Part shown: positions 7,646 through 17,471 of the stretch, piece by piece | Position numbering within the stretch: the first letter of the stretch is position 1 | How the letters are laid out: the number at the start of each line of letters is the position of its first letter | From: Gramella jeungdoensis | Lineage (GTDB): Bacteria > Bacteroidota > Bacteroidia > Flavobacteriales > Flavobacteriaceae | Length of the DNA stretch: 64,000 nt | Assembly (NCBI RefSeq): GCF_023805255.1 | Contig: NZ_JAMSCK010000005.1 | Location: forward strand, 248,001-312,000 | Direction of reading: 5' to 3' | Translations under genes and position numbers: made by a program | Notes under the pieces: model-generated | What the model saw: only the letters and a program-made list of their open reading frames with translations | Told to the model about the DNA's origin: nothing | The model's database searches: none

Positions 7646-10300
7646 ATGAAAATAAAGGAAATCACCGCCACACGCGGGCCCAACTACTGGTCTGTAAGGC
7701 GCCCAAAACTCATCGTAATGGTGCTTGACCTGGAAGAAATTGAGAATTCCCCGTCAAATGAAATTGAAGGCTTCAATAAGCGTTTAAAGAATTTACTTCC
7801 CGGTCTTGAAGAACATCGATGTTCAGAAGGAAAGCAAGGCGGTTTTTTACTGAGACTTGATGAAGGCACCTGGATGGGACATGTAATAGAACATGTTGCC
7901 CTTGAAATCCAGTGCCTGGCTGGAATGGAGACTTCCTTTGGAAGAACTAGAGGTTATGGTGAAAAAGGTGTTTATCATGTAGTTTTTGAATATACTGTAG
8001 AAAATGCCGGAAGATACGCCGCCCGGGCAGCTGTAAATATCTGCGAAGCTCTTATCGCTAATAGGCCATATGAAATTGATAAAGATATTCAGGAATTAAG
8101 AGAACTTAAAGAAGATGGCAGATTAGGTCCAAGTACCGAAGCGATTATTAAAGAAGCTGAAAGGCGTGGCATTCCCTGGCTTAGACTGAATGAAGGCTCC
8201 CTTTGTCAGTTAGGATATGGTGCCAATCAGCGAAGAATTCAGGCGACCATCACTAGCAGAACGAGCAATATAGGAGTGGATATAGCCTGTGATAAGGAAG
8301 ACACTAAAAACCTGCTAAGACAGGCTTCGATAAAGGTTCCCTACGGCAAAACAATCTGGGAACTTTCAGAATTAGAAGAAGCCTGTGAAGATGTGGGTTA
8401 CCCTTTAACAATCAAGCCCATAAACGGCAATCATGGTCGCGGGATCACTTCCAATATTCATGATTTAGAACAGGCTACAGCAGGCTTTCATCAGGCAAAA
8501 AAGATATCAGACACCGTAATCGTTGAAAATCATATTTATGGATCAGATTTCAGAATACTAGTAATAAATTACAAATTTGTCGCCGCCGCGAGACGCTCCC
8601 CAGCCCAGGTTACGGGAGATGGTCATTCAACTATCGCCGAATTGGTAGAGTTGACAAATCGGGATCCGCGGCGCGGATTTCGCCATGAAAACCTGCTTAC
8701 AAAGATCGAGATTGACAAAACAAGTCTTAAGCTTATTAATAAGAAAGGCTATGATCTCAATTCGATATTACCGGCGGGAGAACATCTTATTTTAAAAGAC
8801 ACCGCCAACCTGAGTACCGGTGGCACGGCCGAAGATGTAACAGATATAGTTCATCCATCCAATATTTTTCTGGCAGAAAGGATCGCAAAACTCATAGATC
8901 TTGATATTTGCGGTATAGATCTTATCACCAGTGACATTAGCAAACCTATTGAAGAAACGGGAGGCTCGGTGATAGAGGTGAATGCCGGCCCAGGCTTCAG
9001 GATGCACCTCGCACCAACTGTTGGCCTGCCCAGAAATGTTGCCGCCCCGGTACTTGATTCTTTATTCCCTGATAATAAGGATGGAAAAATCCCGATTATC
9101 GCGGTAACTGGAACAAATGGGAAAACCACCACTACACGACTTATTGCCCACATGGCCAAGTTAAGCGGAAAACTTGTAGGTTATACCACCACCGATGGCG
9201 TTTACATCCAGAATCGAATGGTTATGAAAGGTGATTGCACGGGACCAGTTAGTACCGAACTGGTATTAAGAGATCCAAACGTAAATTTTGCAGTCCTGGA
9301 GTGTGCGCGTGGAGGACTTCTTCGGGCTGGTCTGGCGTTTAAGACCTGTGACATCGGGATAGTCACTAATGTAGAAGGAGATCACCTGGGCCTGGATGGT
9401 ATTCATACCCAGGAGCAGCTTGCAAAGGTGAAATCTGTTATTCCGGAAACAGTAAAGCATGATGGCTATTCCATTCTTAATGCAGATGACGATCTGGTTT
9501 TCGGTATGAGGAAGTATTTAAAATCTAAGATCGCTCTATTCTCTATGGATGAAAATAATCCAAGGATACAAAGGTTCCAGGAAGAAGGAGGCATCACAGC
9601 AGTGTTTGAGAATGGCTATATAACCTTAACAAGTGGTGTCTGGAAAATGAGAGTGATGAAAGTGGAGAATATCCCGCTCACTTTTAATGGTAAAGCAAAG
9701 TTCATGATCCAGAACATCCTGCCCGCTGTTCTTGCTGCACAAATAAGCGGATTTAGCATTGAAGATATGAGAACGGCCTTGCAAAGTTTTGTTCCTTCCG
9801 ATTCGCAAACCCCGGGACGACTTAACATATTTCGCTTCAAGAATTTTAGTTTTATGATAGACTATGCGCATAATCCTACAGGAATGAGAGCTCTGAAAGA
9901 TTTTATCGATTCTCTGGATTTTAAGTATAAAGTCGGGATAATTGCCGGAATAGGAGACCGCCTGGATAGCGATACTGAAAAAATTGGGTTAATCGCCGCT
10001 GAAATGTTCGATGAAATAATAATTCGTAATGACCGTGACCTCAGGGGTAAATCGGCCGAATATTTAACTTCCTTACTCCGGAACGGTATCAATAAAACCG
10101 ATCCTAAAAAACTGGTCACTCTTGCAGGCTCCGAGCCGGAATCTATCAAGTATGCGATAGGGAATGCTAAGAAAGACTCTCTGATTGTTCTGTGTAGTGA
10201 TGCCGTAGGTGACTCGCTGAAACTGTTGAATGAACTTAAACAAAAAGATGACAGGGGAGAGCTTAAATTTGAGAATTCATTCTGGCTCAATACTTTTTAG
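7646..10300 (+). CDS. cphA: Cyanophycin synthetase (CphA1-type)
   Basis: 884 residues, full length for the primer-dependent CphA1 type. It adds Asp and then Arg to the growing poly(Asp-Arg) chain, using ATP for each. Domains in order: N-terminal domain with the typical opening 'KIKEITATRGPNYWSVRRPK' (1-160), an ATP-grasp domain that adds Asp (about 220-480; ends with IEVNAGPGFRMHLAP), and a Mur-ligase-like domain that adds Arg, with P-loop GTNGKTT at 489-495 and a Mur C-terminal lobe containing DYAHNPTG. Both ATP sites look intact, so it is unlike the one-site CphA2 form. It is divergent from cphB. Complete, with no frameshift. Confidence 0.96.
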   Translation: MKIKEITATRGPNYWSVRRPKLIVMVLDLEEIENSPSNEIEGFNKRLKNLLPGLEEHRCSEGKQGGFLLRLDEGTWMGHVIEHVALEIQCLAGMETSFGRTRGYGEKGVYHVVFEYTVENAGRYAARAAVNICEALIANRPYEIDKDIQELRELKEDGRLGPSTEAIIKEAERRGIPWLRLNEGSLCQLGYGANQRRIQATITSRTSNIGVDIACDKEDTKNLLRQASIKVPYGKTIWELSELEEACEDVGYPLTIKPINGNHGRGITSNIHDLEQATAGFHQAKKISDTVIVENHIYGSDFRILVINYKFVAAARRSPAQVTGDGHSTIAELVELTNRDPRRGFRHENLLTKIEIDKTSLKLINKKGYDLNSILPAGEHLILKDTANLSTGGTAEDVTDIVHPSNIFLAERIAKLIDLDICGIDLITSDISKPIEETGGSVIEVNAGPGFRMHLAPTVGLPRNVAAPVLDSLFPDNKDGKIPIIAVTGTNGKTTTTRLIAHMAKLSGKLVGYTTTDGVYIQNRMVMKGDCTGPVSTELVLRDPNVNFAVLECARGGLLRAGLAFKTCDIGIVTNVEGDHLGLDGIHTQEQLAKVKSVIPETVKHDGYSILNADDDLVFGMRKYLKSKIALFSMDENNPRIQRFQEEGGITAVFENGYITLTSGVWKMRVMKVENIPLTFNGKAKFMIQNILPAVLAAQISGFSIEDMRTALQSFVPSDSQTPGRLNIFRFKNFSFMIDYAHNPTGMRALKDFIDSLDFKYKVGIIAGIGDRLDSDTEKIGLIAAEMFDEIIIRNDRDLRGKSAEYLTSLLRNGINKTDPKKLVTLAGSEPESIKYAIGNAKKDSLIVLCSDAVGDSLKLLNELKQKDDRGELKFENSFWLNTF

Positions 10301-10378
10301 AGCTTTTAATAATAATTGACGAAGAATTCAATAATTAAAGGTTATTGACTGAAATTCAGCATTTTGATTGAACTTATT

Positions 10379-10404
10379 TGATTCATAATAGTGAATCATT
10401 TTTT
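10379..10404 (+). terminator. AT-rich hairpin with T run after cphA
   Basis: TGATTCA (10379-10385) pairs with TGAATCA (10392-10398) across a 6-nt loop and runs into six T. It lies about 80 nt after the cphA stop. The stem is AT-rich, so terminator strength is uncertain. Confidence 0.5.
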
Positions 10405-10555
10405 AAATATTCTTATATTGTATGGCTTTTCTCAAATAAGAAAGCATACTTGTTCCCTCTACTTTTTCAATACACTTCGCTCCATTATTCATACCTGTAG
10501 TCGCTTATAAAAGCTATGGATAAAGTTCAATCCATTTATCTATAAATCAATAATT

Positions 10556-11941
10556 ATGAGCACAGTAAAATTAGAACCTTCAATGGTAGAAGAATTAAGA
10601 AGCAGCCTGAGAGGCGAACTTATTCTTGAAGGAGATGTGAATTATGAAGATTCACGTAAGGTCTTTAATGCCATGATCAGCAAAAGACCGTCTATGATTG
10701 CCAAATGCGTAGACGTTGCCGATGTGATCACAGCAGTCAATTTTGGGAGGAAAAATAATATGTTAACGGCTGTTCGTGGCGGTGGTCACAATGGGGGTGG
10801 CCTTGGTATTTGCGACGAAGGGCTTGTTATAGATCTATCCGGAATAAAATATGTTAGGGTAGATACCTCGAACAATACTGTAAGAGTTGGTGGTGGAAAC
10901 CTGTGGGGCGAAGTGGATCATGCAACCCATGCTTACGGACTCGCCGTCCCAGCCGGTATAATTTCTACTACAGGCGTTGGAGGTTTGACCCTTGGAGGTG
11001 GTGTAGGTCATTTATCCCGTAAATTCGGACTAACCATTGATAACCTTCTTGAAGTAGATATGGTGCTTGCCGATGGTAGTGTGGTTACTGCCAATAAAGA
11101 TCAGAATTCCGATCTTTTCTGGGCCGTTCGCGGTGGTGGTGGCAACTTTGGAATTGTTACTTCTTTCCTTTTCCAGGGACATGAACTAACAAGCGTAATT
11201 GGCGGACCTACCCTATGGCCTATTGAAAAAACAGAAGAGGTCATGAAATGGTATCATGATTTTATCCATAACGCACCAGAAGATCTAAACGGATTTATTG
11301 CCACTATGGTGATTCCGGGACCGCCGTTCCCAGAAGAACTTCATGGAAAAAAATTCTGTGGAATAGTGTGGTGCTATACCGGAAATCCTGATGAATTTGA
11401 TAAATTATTCGAACCCGTGAGGGATCTCAAACCTGTATTCGAACATGTTGGTGAGATGCCATATCCCGTTATACAAACATTATTTGACGGACTCTTACCT
11501 CCAGGATTCCAGTGGTACTGGCGGGGTGATTTCTTTAGTGAAATTCCACCTGAAGCTTCTAAAGAGCACTTAAAATTTGGATCCTCCATCCCAACACCAT
11601 TATCTCAAATGCACCTATATCCAATTTCGGGTGCAGCAGCAAAAGTTGGTCCTGAGGATACAGCATGGGCTTACCGTGATGCCAAATATGCAGGAGTATT
11701 CGTAGGTATAGATCCTGATCCCGGCAAGGCTATGGAGATCACTAACTGGTGTAAGGATTACTGGAGTGCTCTGCATCCTTTCTCAATGGGTGGTTCCTAT
11801 TCCAATTTTATGATGGAAGAAGGCCAGGAAAGAGTAAAAGCCTCCTTCAGGCATAATTATGAAAAACTTCAGAAAATAAAAGCTAAATACGATCCTGATA
11901 ACTTCTTCAGGGTAAATCAGAACATTCAGCCTAAAGCCTGA
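10556..11941 (+). CDS. FAD-linked oxidoreductase (PCMH/berberine-bridge type)
   Basis: 461 residues. An N-terminal PCMH-type FAD domain carries RGGGHN, where His78 is the expected site of 8-alpha-histidyl FAD attachment. The substrate domain is followed by a C-terminal berberine-bridge tail ending in DPDNFFRVNQNI. Members oxidise sugars, alcohols or alkaloid-like compounds with O2. The position where bicovalent family members have a Cys reads GIISTTGVGG here, so only single covalent attachment is expected. There is no signal peptide. It is transcribed alone, with no sugar-utilisation genes nearby to hint at the substrate. Confidence 0.85.
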   Translation: MSTVKLEPSMVEELRSSLRGELILEGDVNYEDSRKVFNAMISKRPSMIAKCVDVADVITAVNFGRKNNMLTAVRGGGHNGGGLGICDEGLVIDLSGIKYVRVDTSNNTVRVGGGNLWGEVDHATHAYGLAVPAGIISTTGVGGLTLGGGVGHLSRKFGLTIDNLLEVDMVLADGSVVTANKDQNSDLFWAVRGGGGNFGIVTSFLFQGHELTSVIGGPTLWPIEKTEEVMKWYHDFIHNAPEDLNGFIATMVIPGPPFPEELHGKKFCGIVWCYTGNPDEFDKLFEPVRDLKPVFEHVGEMPYPVIQTLFDGLLPPGFQWYWRGDFFSEIPPEASKEHLKFGSSIPTPLSQMHLYPISGAAAKVGPEDTAWAYRDAKYAGVFVGIDPDPGKAMEITNWCKDYWSALHPFSMGGSYSNFMMEEGQERVKASFRHNYEKLQKIKAKYDPDNFFRVNQNIQPKA

Positions 11942-11960
11942 TCCGTATTTCAACTTTTAT

Positions 11961-11999
11961 CATCCTTTCAGAACAGATTATTTCTGCTCTGAAGGGATG
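11961..11999. terminator. Bidirectional hairpin between convergent genes
   Basis: A stem of about 17 bp (CATCCTTTCAGAACAGA with TCTGCTCTGAAGGGATG, two wobble pairs) lies between the oxidoreductase stop and the M14 peptidase stop. T-rich stretches follow on both strands, so it can serve both genes. Confidence 0.65.
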
Positions 12000-12034
12000 A
12001 TATTGTTTTACTATGTAATTCCAGATTCTATCAA

Positions 12035-14581
12035 TCAGAAAATCATCTGTCCAAAAAATATTGCGTTAACAAATAATTTATAAGTTTCCAGCATCATGGC
12101 CCTGAAGTTTGGATTGTCGCTGAACATGATCACGTTTCCTCTGCCTTTTTGCTCCACCAGGATCGCTGCAGAATTTTTGATCATTTCCAGATTTTCAGGA
12201 TGAATATAACCACTTAGATACGGGTCATCTGTAAATACCGCTACCTTATTAAAAGGATTCTTTCCGGGTTTCATAAAAACCGAACTGTTCTTATAAATGG
12301 AGAGCTCCCTGTCATTATAGCCAAAACCTAAAGGATGGGTAATGTCCAGATCGGCCTTGTAAAAGGAACCTCCAATGGCCCGGGAACCATAATATTTATC
12401 AGCTTTTACATAATTCATTCTTAAAAGACTGTCCTTTTCTTTTTCCTGTTCTTTAAGCTCAGCCTGTACAATTTCATTTTTTATCGCCCATTCACTTGCA
12501 GTTCTCTGGGTGATCAAAGTTCCTCCATTTTTCACCCAACTATCTATCCTATCTTTATCAAGGTCGTCGTAGCTCCCGGAAACCATTATAAGCACATCAT
12601 AATCATTAAGAGGCATCCTTTTAAAATCGCTCCTGTCTACCTTCGTGATCGGCATACCTACATAGGTATCCATCATGAACCATATCTCCCCTGCTTCATA
12701 TCCACTTGTGCCATTCCCTGTGAGCATCACTACTTTGGGTAACTCAACACTCTTAAATTCAGGACTTCCCAGGTCAATTCCCAGAGCACTCCTACCCGAT
12801 GGGACAGATGCTATCTTTACACCAGCCTTTTCTGAAGCCTTTTTAATTAGCTGATATAATTTTTCTGGACTAAGCGACTGGTCGGCAACCGAAATCATCA
12901 GAGTACCATATCCAAATTCTTTTTCGCCCTTATTTGTTTCAATGGAAAAAGGGGTAAATGCGGTTTTGACATTCACCTCATTATTTAAGAGATAATATAA
13001 TGCCGATGCAGCCTTAAACTGAGACCAGTCTACCAGGTATGCATAATCTGATTTAGCCGGAGTATCAACATTGGTTTTGATATCCTCTTCACTTAGCCCG
13101 GCCCCGAGATCAATCCTGCCCGAATTAACTTCAGCATTTGAAATTCCATAAGCCAGGGCCATAGACCAGGCTGATGTATCATAAAAGACACTATCTGCAA
13201 AACTGGTCACATTATCAAATACGGTTTTTACCATAAGGTTCTGGGGCTGTGCTTCGGGAACGGCGTAGGCAGAACCGGTTTTGTATTCCCGGCCACCGGC
13301 TGTAATATTGTCCTGAAGTTGGTAGACCTTTATCTGGTGATCCAGTAAAAGCTGAGTGAACATTTTGGTTAATCCCGGATCTTTCTCATTGCCATACACG
13401 TGAATTTTCTTCTCCTTAAGACCTTTATCTCGAATATCCTTAAAGAACTTACGTTGCCAGTTAAGCAACAATTCCCGGTTATCTATGGTTGCCTGAATAG
13501 TCGCCAGGCTAGTTCTTAGATGATTTCTTATTGAGAATGGAAAGGTGATATCCTCAGTCCCCGTATTCTGAACGTGGCCACGAGAACTGGCCTGTTCGTA
13601 TACGATCCCAAGTGCCCCATGAAGGTCCGGATAGGTGGAGCCATAGCCGGGATAGGAATTATCGTATCGCTCTCCGGTGAAATACAATGAGCCAATCTCA
13701 TCCAGTGCTTCCTGGTGATATTTGGCAAAAATACTGTTCAGCGTATCGTAGTTGTAACGAGGTACAATTGGATTTTCTGAACCGTACTTTTTGGTAGGTT
13801 CAAAGAAATAGGTACTCGAAGAGCCCATTTCATGATAATCGGTCACCATATTTGGTAGCCATTTATGATAGAAAGCTACCCTGTTCTTGCTTTCCACCTG
13901 TGTTAGTGGCAACCAGTCCCTGTTAAGATCGAACCAGTAATGGTTGGTCCTACCAGATGGCCAGGATTCATTATGTTCCCTGTCCCAGTTATCTGCCACG
14001 GGAGGATTTCCCTTGTTACTATTTACCCAGGTGGTATGACGGTCACGTCCATCAGGGTTAAGAGCCGGTTCTATATGAAAAACCCCATTTTCAAGATAAT
14101 CATCCACTTTTGCGTCTTCTGCGGCCAACAAATAATAGGCCACCAGCATTGAAACTTCACTGCTTGAAGGTTCGTTCCCATGAACATTATATCCAAGTTG
14201 GACTATCACAGGCATCTGCTCTACATCACCCGGTGAATTTTCCGGATTGGCATGTGATAGATGATCCTGCCGGATGTTCTCCAGATTTTGAAGATTTTCT
14301 TCAGAAGAAATAGTGAGTATTATTTGTGGTCTTTTTTCGTGTGTATAACCTATCGTCTGGATTTGGGCATTGGGAGATAACTCTGCCAGTTTTTCCATAT
14401 AGCTCACAAGCCGGGCATGTCTTGTATGCCACTCACCTATTTCATAGCCCAGAAATTCTGCCGGGCTGGGAATATTTTCATTAAAATTTACATCTTCGGG
14501 AAAGTAATAGTCATTTTGAGATTGTATCCGGTTGAAAAATAAAAATGTTATCAGTCCGCATAAAAGATATTTACTCTTCAT
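12035..14581 (-). CDS. Secreted M14 family zinc carboxypeptidase
   Basis: 848 residues with a signal peptide (about 1-21). The M14 catalytic domain has the zinc motif H134-G-N-E137, the substrate-binding ALNPDGRDR stretch, DYHEMG as the likely third-ligand region, and Glu329 in GIVYEQASS as the catalytic glutamate. After about residue 400 comes a long C-terminal region with a class I glutamine-amidotransferase-like fold (KVVMLTGNGTSGYEAGEIW; DYDVLIMVSGSYDD), typical of large Bacteroidota M14 proteins. No T9SS sorting tail is seen at the C terminus. It likely trims peptides in the periplasm or outside the cell. Confidence 0.9.
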   Translation of the reverse strand: MKSKYLLCGLITFLFFNRIQSQNDYYFPEDVNFNENIPSPAEFLGYEIGEWHTRHARLVSYMEKLAELSPNAQIQTIGYTHEKRPQIILTISSEENLQNLENIRQDHLSHANPENSPGDVEQMPVIVQLGYNVHGNEPSSSEVSMLVAYYLLAAEDAKVDDYLENGVFHIEPALNPDGRDRHTTWVNSNKGNPPVADNWDREHNESWPSGRTNHYWFDLNRDWLPLTQVESKNRVAFYHKWLPNMVTDYHEMGSSSTYFFEPTKKYGSENPIVPRYNYDTLNSIFAKYHQEALDEIGSLYFTGERYDNSYPGYGSTYPDLHGALGIVYEQASSRGHVQNTGTEDITFPFSIRNHLRTSLATIQATIDNRELLLNWQRKFFKDIRDKGLKEKKIHVYGNEKDPGLTKMFTQLLLDHQIKVYQLQDNITAGGREYKTGSAYAVPEAQPQNLMVKTVFDNVTSFADSVFYDTSAWSMALAYGISNAEVNSGRIDLGAGLSEEDIKTNVDTPAKSDYAYLVDWSQFKAASALYYLLNNEVNVKTAFTPFSIETNKGEKEFGYGTLMISVADQSLSPEKLYQLIKKASEKAGVKIASVPSGRSALGIDLGSPEFKSVELPKVVMLTGNGTSGYEAGEIWFMMDTYVGMPITKVDRSDFKRMPLNDYDVLIMVSGSYDDLDKDRIDSWVKNGGTLITQRTASEWAIKNEIVQAELKEQEKEKDSLLRMNYVKADKYYGSRAIGGSFYKADLDITHPLGFGYNDRELSIYKNSSVFMKPGKNPFNKVAVFTDDPYLSGYIHPENLEMIKNSAAILVEQKGRGNVIMFSDNPNFRAMMLETYKLFVNAIFFGQMIF

Positions 14582-14638
14582 AAAAAGTGATTTCGGTAAG
14601 CTTTAAAGATAAAAATTATTCATCATAAAGACTCTAAT

Positions 14639-15298
14639 TCACACATTATCGGGCAGAACGTAAAAGTAAATTGAAATAAAATGACTGAAAGTTCCCAGAA
14701 GAACAAAAATGTGAAAAATGGCGTGGTTAAAGGGGATCTTATTCTGCATGAACAAGATAGCACCAATAGTATAGGCTATCCCGCCTCCAAACAACCACCA
14801 AAGCCCGTCACCCGGAAAATTCATGAGAAGTGGTTTTATGGCGAATACGATGATCCATCCCATTATAACATACATTATGGTTGAAAATAATTGATAACGA
14901 CCTGCATAGAATAATTTGAAGACTGCACCGGTTAAAGCCATGGTCCATATTACGCCCAGAATGGTCCAGCCCGTAATTCCATTTAGGGTTACCAGAGCAA
15001 AAGGTGTATACGTACCAGCGATCAGAAAATAAATAGAAGCGTGATCAAGAATATTTAGCCTTATTCTTAAGCGTTTAGATCTGGCACTATGATAAAAGGT
15101 GGAGGCGGCATAAACCAGTACCATACTAGCTCCAAAAATGCTGAAGCTTACCAGATGTTCAATCTCACCAAGCCGTTCTGCCTTCAATATAAGTAAAATC
15201 AAAGCCAGAATACTTAGCACAAAACCAATACCGTGAGAAATAATATTAAATCTTTCTTCGGCAGGTGGATAATAATGACAGGGTAATTCTCTTTCCAT
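14639..15298 (-). CDS. Hemolysin III / PAQR family membrane protein
   Basis: 219 residues with seven hydrophobic segments. It has the family signature at the N terminus (EERFNIISHGIGFVLS), the conserved Ser/His/Asp positions in 'AASTFYHS' and 'LDHASIYFLIAGTYTPF', and the C-terminal HAIFHIFVLLG. These residues form the zinc site and putative ceramidase-like site of PAQR proteins. Bacterial members (YqfA/TrhA) influence membrane lipid homeostasis; haemolysis is not implied. A plausible promoter (TTG, 20 bp, TAAATTTA) lies at 15347-15377. Confidence 0.88.
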   Translation of the reverse strand: MERELPCHYYPPAEERFNIISHGIGFVLSILALILLILKAERLGEIEHLVSFSIFGASMVLVYAASTFYHSARSKRLRIRLNILDHASIYFLIAGTYTPFALVTLNGITGWTILGVIWTMALTGAVFKLFYAGRYQLFSTIMYVIMGWIIVFAIKPLLMNFPGDGLWWLFGGGIAYTIGAILFMQNKIPFNHAIFHIFVLLGTFSHFISIYFYVLPDNV

Positions 15299-15346
15299 AC
15301 GGGAGGCTTTTAGAAGTAGGAAAGTCAGGAAAGTGAGAGGATTACT

Positions 15347-15377
15347 TAAATTTACGAAGAACCTGAATAAAATTCAA
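15347..15377 (-). promoter_or_regulatory. Possible promoter of the hemolysin III-like gene
   Basis: Read on the minus strand, TTG (15377-15375) is followed after 20 bp by TAAATTTA (15354-15347), which matches TAnnTTTG except for the last base. It would give a leader of about 45 nt. Confidence 0.35.
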
Positions 15378-15485
15378 GCCAAAAAAATCTTAAATACTTG
15401 TTTTGATTACATGTATAATCAATTGTAACATATTTCGAATGAAATATGTAAACGCCAGGCTTAATTCAGCGAGCAGAAATAATTT

Positions 15486-16595
15486 TTATTCGGGGATCTT
15501 TATAATAGTCTCTACTCCCGAATTATCTTCTTTGTTTCGTATTTCAAAGAAATAATTCTCATTGTAGAGATTCTTTAAGCGGTCATTGATATTGGTTAGC
15601 CCTACTCCTTTTTTCATAAGTTCTGCATGGGTCTGGGAAATAGGCGCACCATCATTTTCAACCTTAATTACGAGTTTATCGTTCTCTTCAAATACCGAAA
15701 CTTTAATATTGAGATTGGTGTGATCATAAGAATAGCCGTGTTTTATGGAATTCTCTATGAGAGGCTGTAATAGAAGGGCTGGTACTCTTTTTAACAGAAG
15801 AGACTCATCAATTTCCTTAGTAATGGTGAGATGGTCTGAGAAACGAACATTTACGATATTCAGATAATATTCAAGTATGCGCAGTTCTTCATCCAGACTA
15901 ATACGATTGCTATCGCTGTTGTAAAGTATCTCCCTTAAGAAATCACTAAGGTCAGCTATAGTGTCTTTCGCCTTGCTCGCATCTATATCGGTTAGCACTG
16001 CTATAGAGTTAAGAGTATTAAATAAGAAATGCGGCTGCAACTGGGAAGAAAGCATCTTCATCCTGGTATTCACCAGTTGTGATTCAAGCTTTGAATGGCG
16101 TTTTTCAGCTTCCTTAACCTGTCTTAAATAGTAGTAGGTGTAGATGATAAATACCATCGCGAAATAGATAAGGAAGTTAAGATCTATTACATAAATGAAG
16201 GCATTTATACTTTTTCTAAGATCAAAATCGGCAAGGCTTATTCTGCCGGCAACGATAGAATAAAAATCGAATATCAAACGGATGATAAGGCCAATCAGGA
16301 TTGAAAAGAGCGTGTGAATGGAGATGATCTTGACCCAGGAGTAATTCTTGTTGAGGAATCGCTTGGTACTAATCGCAATAAGGGTCATGTAACTAACCAC
16401 AATTATATAATCGAATAGCAGATTATGGATGATAAAATCTGACCAGCTAAAATAATTCGGGGCATCCCCTGGCATGTAATGGCGCATGTATGCGACCTTG
16501 ACAAGAAGAACGATGTCAAACATCAGATAAAAACCAGCAAGCAGAAGCACCAGTTTCATATCTATATACTTTCGTTTTAATGAAGTAAGGCTCAT
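15486..16595 (-). CDS. LytS/YehU-type sensor histidine kinase
   Basis: 369 residues. About four transmembrane helices fill residues 15-150, followed by a short coiled linker and the His_kinase domain. The phosphoacceptor is His189 in QLQPHFLFNTLNS, and the C-terminal HATPase region shows LLQPLIENSIKHG and GVGLTNINDRL. The periplasmic part is minimal, so it probably senses a membrane or intramembrane signal. It starts on the base after the stop of the upstream LytTR regulator, so the two are cotranscribed and form a two-component system. The target genes are not known. Confidence 0.93.
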   Translation of the reverse strand: MSLTSLKRKYIDMKLVLLLAGFYLMFDIVLLVKVAYMRHYMPGDAPNYFSWSDFIIHNLLFDYIIVVSYMTLIAISTKRFLNKNYSWVKIISIHTLFSILIGLIIRLIFDFYSIVAGRISLADFDLRKSINAFIYVIDLNFLIYFAMVFIIYTYYYLRQVKEAEKRHSKLESQLVNTRMKMLSSQLQPHFLFNTLNSIAVLTDIDASKAKDTIADLSDFLREILYNSDSNRISLDEELRILEYYLNIVNVRFSDHLTITKEIDESLLLKRVPALLLQPLIENSIKHGYSYDHTNLNIKVSVFEENDKLVIKVENDGAPISQTHAELMKKGVGLTNINDRLKNLYNENYFFEIRNKEDNSGVETIIKIPE

Positions 16596-17360
16596 TTAAA
16601 TTCCTATTTTCTCCATAAATTCCTTTTTATGAGATTTGCTAACATGAAGCAGTTTTCCATCGGTCATTTTCGCATCTATCTCAGAATAATCGGAGTGTAC
16701 AATCTCTTCTACAAAATTCAGATTTACAATGGTAGACCTGTGAATTCTTACAAATACATTTTCATCTAGTATTTCTTCCAGATTATTAAGTGATTCTCTT
16801 AACACATGTTTTTTAGACTTCACGTATAATTCGGCATAATATCCAGAAGCCAGTATGTATAAGATATCTTTTGGATCTACTAAGGCCGTCTTGTTTCCCT
16901 GTTTTACCGGAATCTTTGAAACGGCATTAAGCCTTGTAGATCCCCCGGAATATTCATGAAAAAACTCAATGAGGCGTTTTTCAAAATTTGAATCAGCTTC
17001 AGTATGGGTGGTTTTAAGCACTTTTTTGATGGTTTTAAAAAATCTTTCATCCTTAAAAGGCTTGAGCAAAAAGTCGAATGCTTCCACATCAAAAGCCTTC
17101 AAGGCATAATTATCATATGCAGTGACAAAGATCACTATGGGTTTGGGAGATATTTCCACATGCTTAAGGACCTCAAAACCATTCATATCTTTCATATTGA
17201 TGTCAAGAAAAATGAGATCAGGTTTTTCGGTATTAATCCTTTTTATTGCTGTTTTACCATTGGAACATTCTCCAATTATCTCTATTTCATCTATTTCTTC
17301 AAGTAAGTTTAAAACCCTCTTCCTGGCCAGTTCTTCATCATCAATAACAAGTGCTTTCAT
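16596..17360 (-). CDS. LytTR-family response regulator
   Basis: 254 residues. The receiver domain has the acidic pair DDE at 7-9 and Asp53 (FLDINM) as phosphoacceptor; T and K of the switch (VTAYD, LLKPF) are present. A LytTR DNA-binding domain follows from about residue 150 (VKQGNKTALVDPKDILYI, VRIHRSTIVNLNFVEEI). It is the first gene of a two-gene operon with the LytS-type kinase. Such pairs in Bacteroidota regulate a few neighbouring genes; the secreted 185-residue protein gene next door is one candidate, but only by position. Confidence 0.93.
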   Translation of the reverse strand: MKALVIDDEELARKRVLNLLEEIDEIEIIGECSNGKTAIKRINTEKPDLIFLDINMKDMNGFEVLKHVEISPKPIVIFVTAYDNYALKAFDVEAFDFLLKPFKDERFFKTIKKVLKTTHTEADSNFEKRLIEFFHEYSGGSTRLNAVSKIPVKQGNKTALVDPKDILYILASGYYAELYVKSKKHVLRESLNNLEEILDENVFVRIHRSTIVNLNFVEEIVHSDYSEIDAKMTDGKLLHVSKSHKKEFMEKIGI

Positions 17361-17471
17361 AGTTTATAATGAGTATTAGACAATTGCAATTTAAAACTAT
17401 TTGAACACAAAGTTTATATTTTTTAAAGGCCAGGCATTTAGTGGTTTTATATTTTATAAAATTTTAACCTG

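Noticed and set aside
9862-10290. 142-codon minus-strand frame inside cphA
   Set aside because: It is an antisense shadow of a conserved domain; serine-rich low-complexity translation, no start context.
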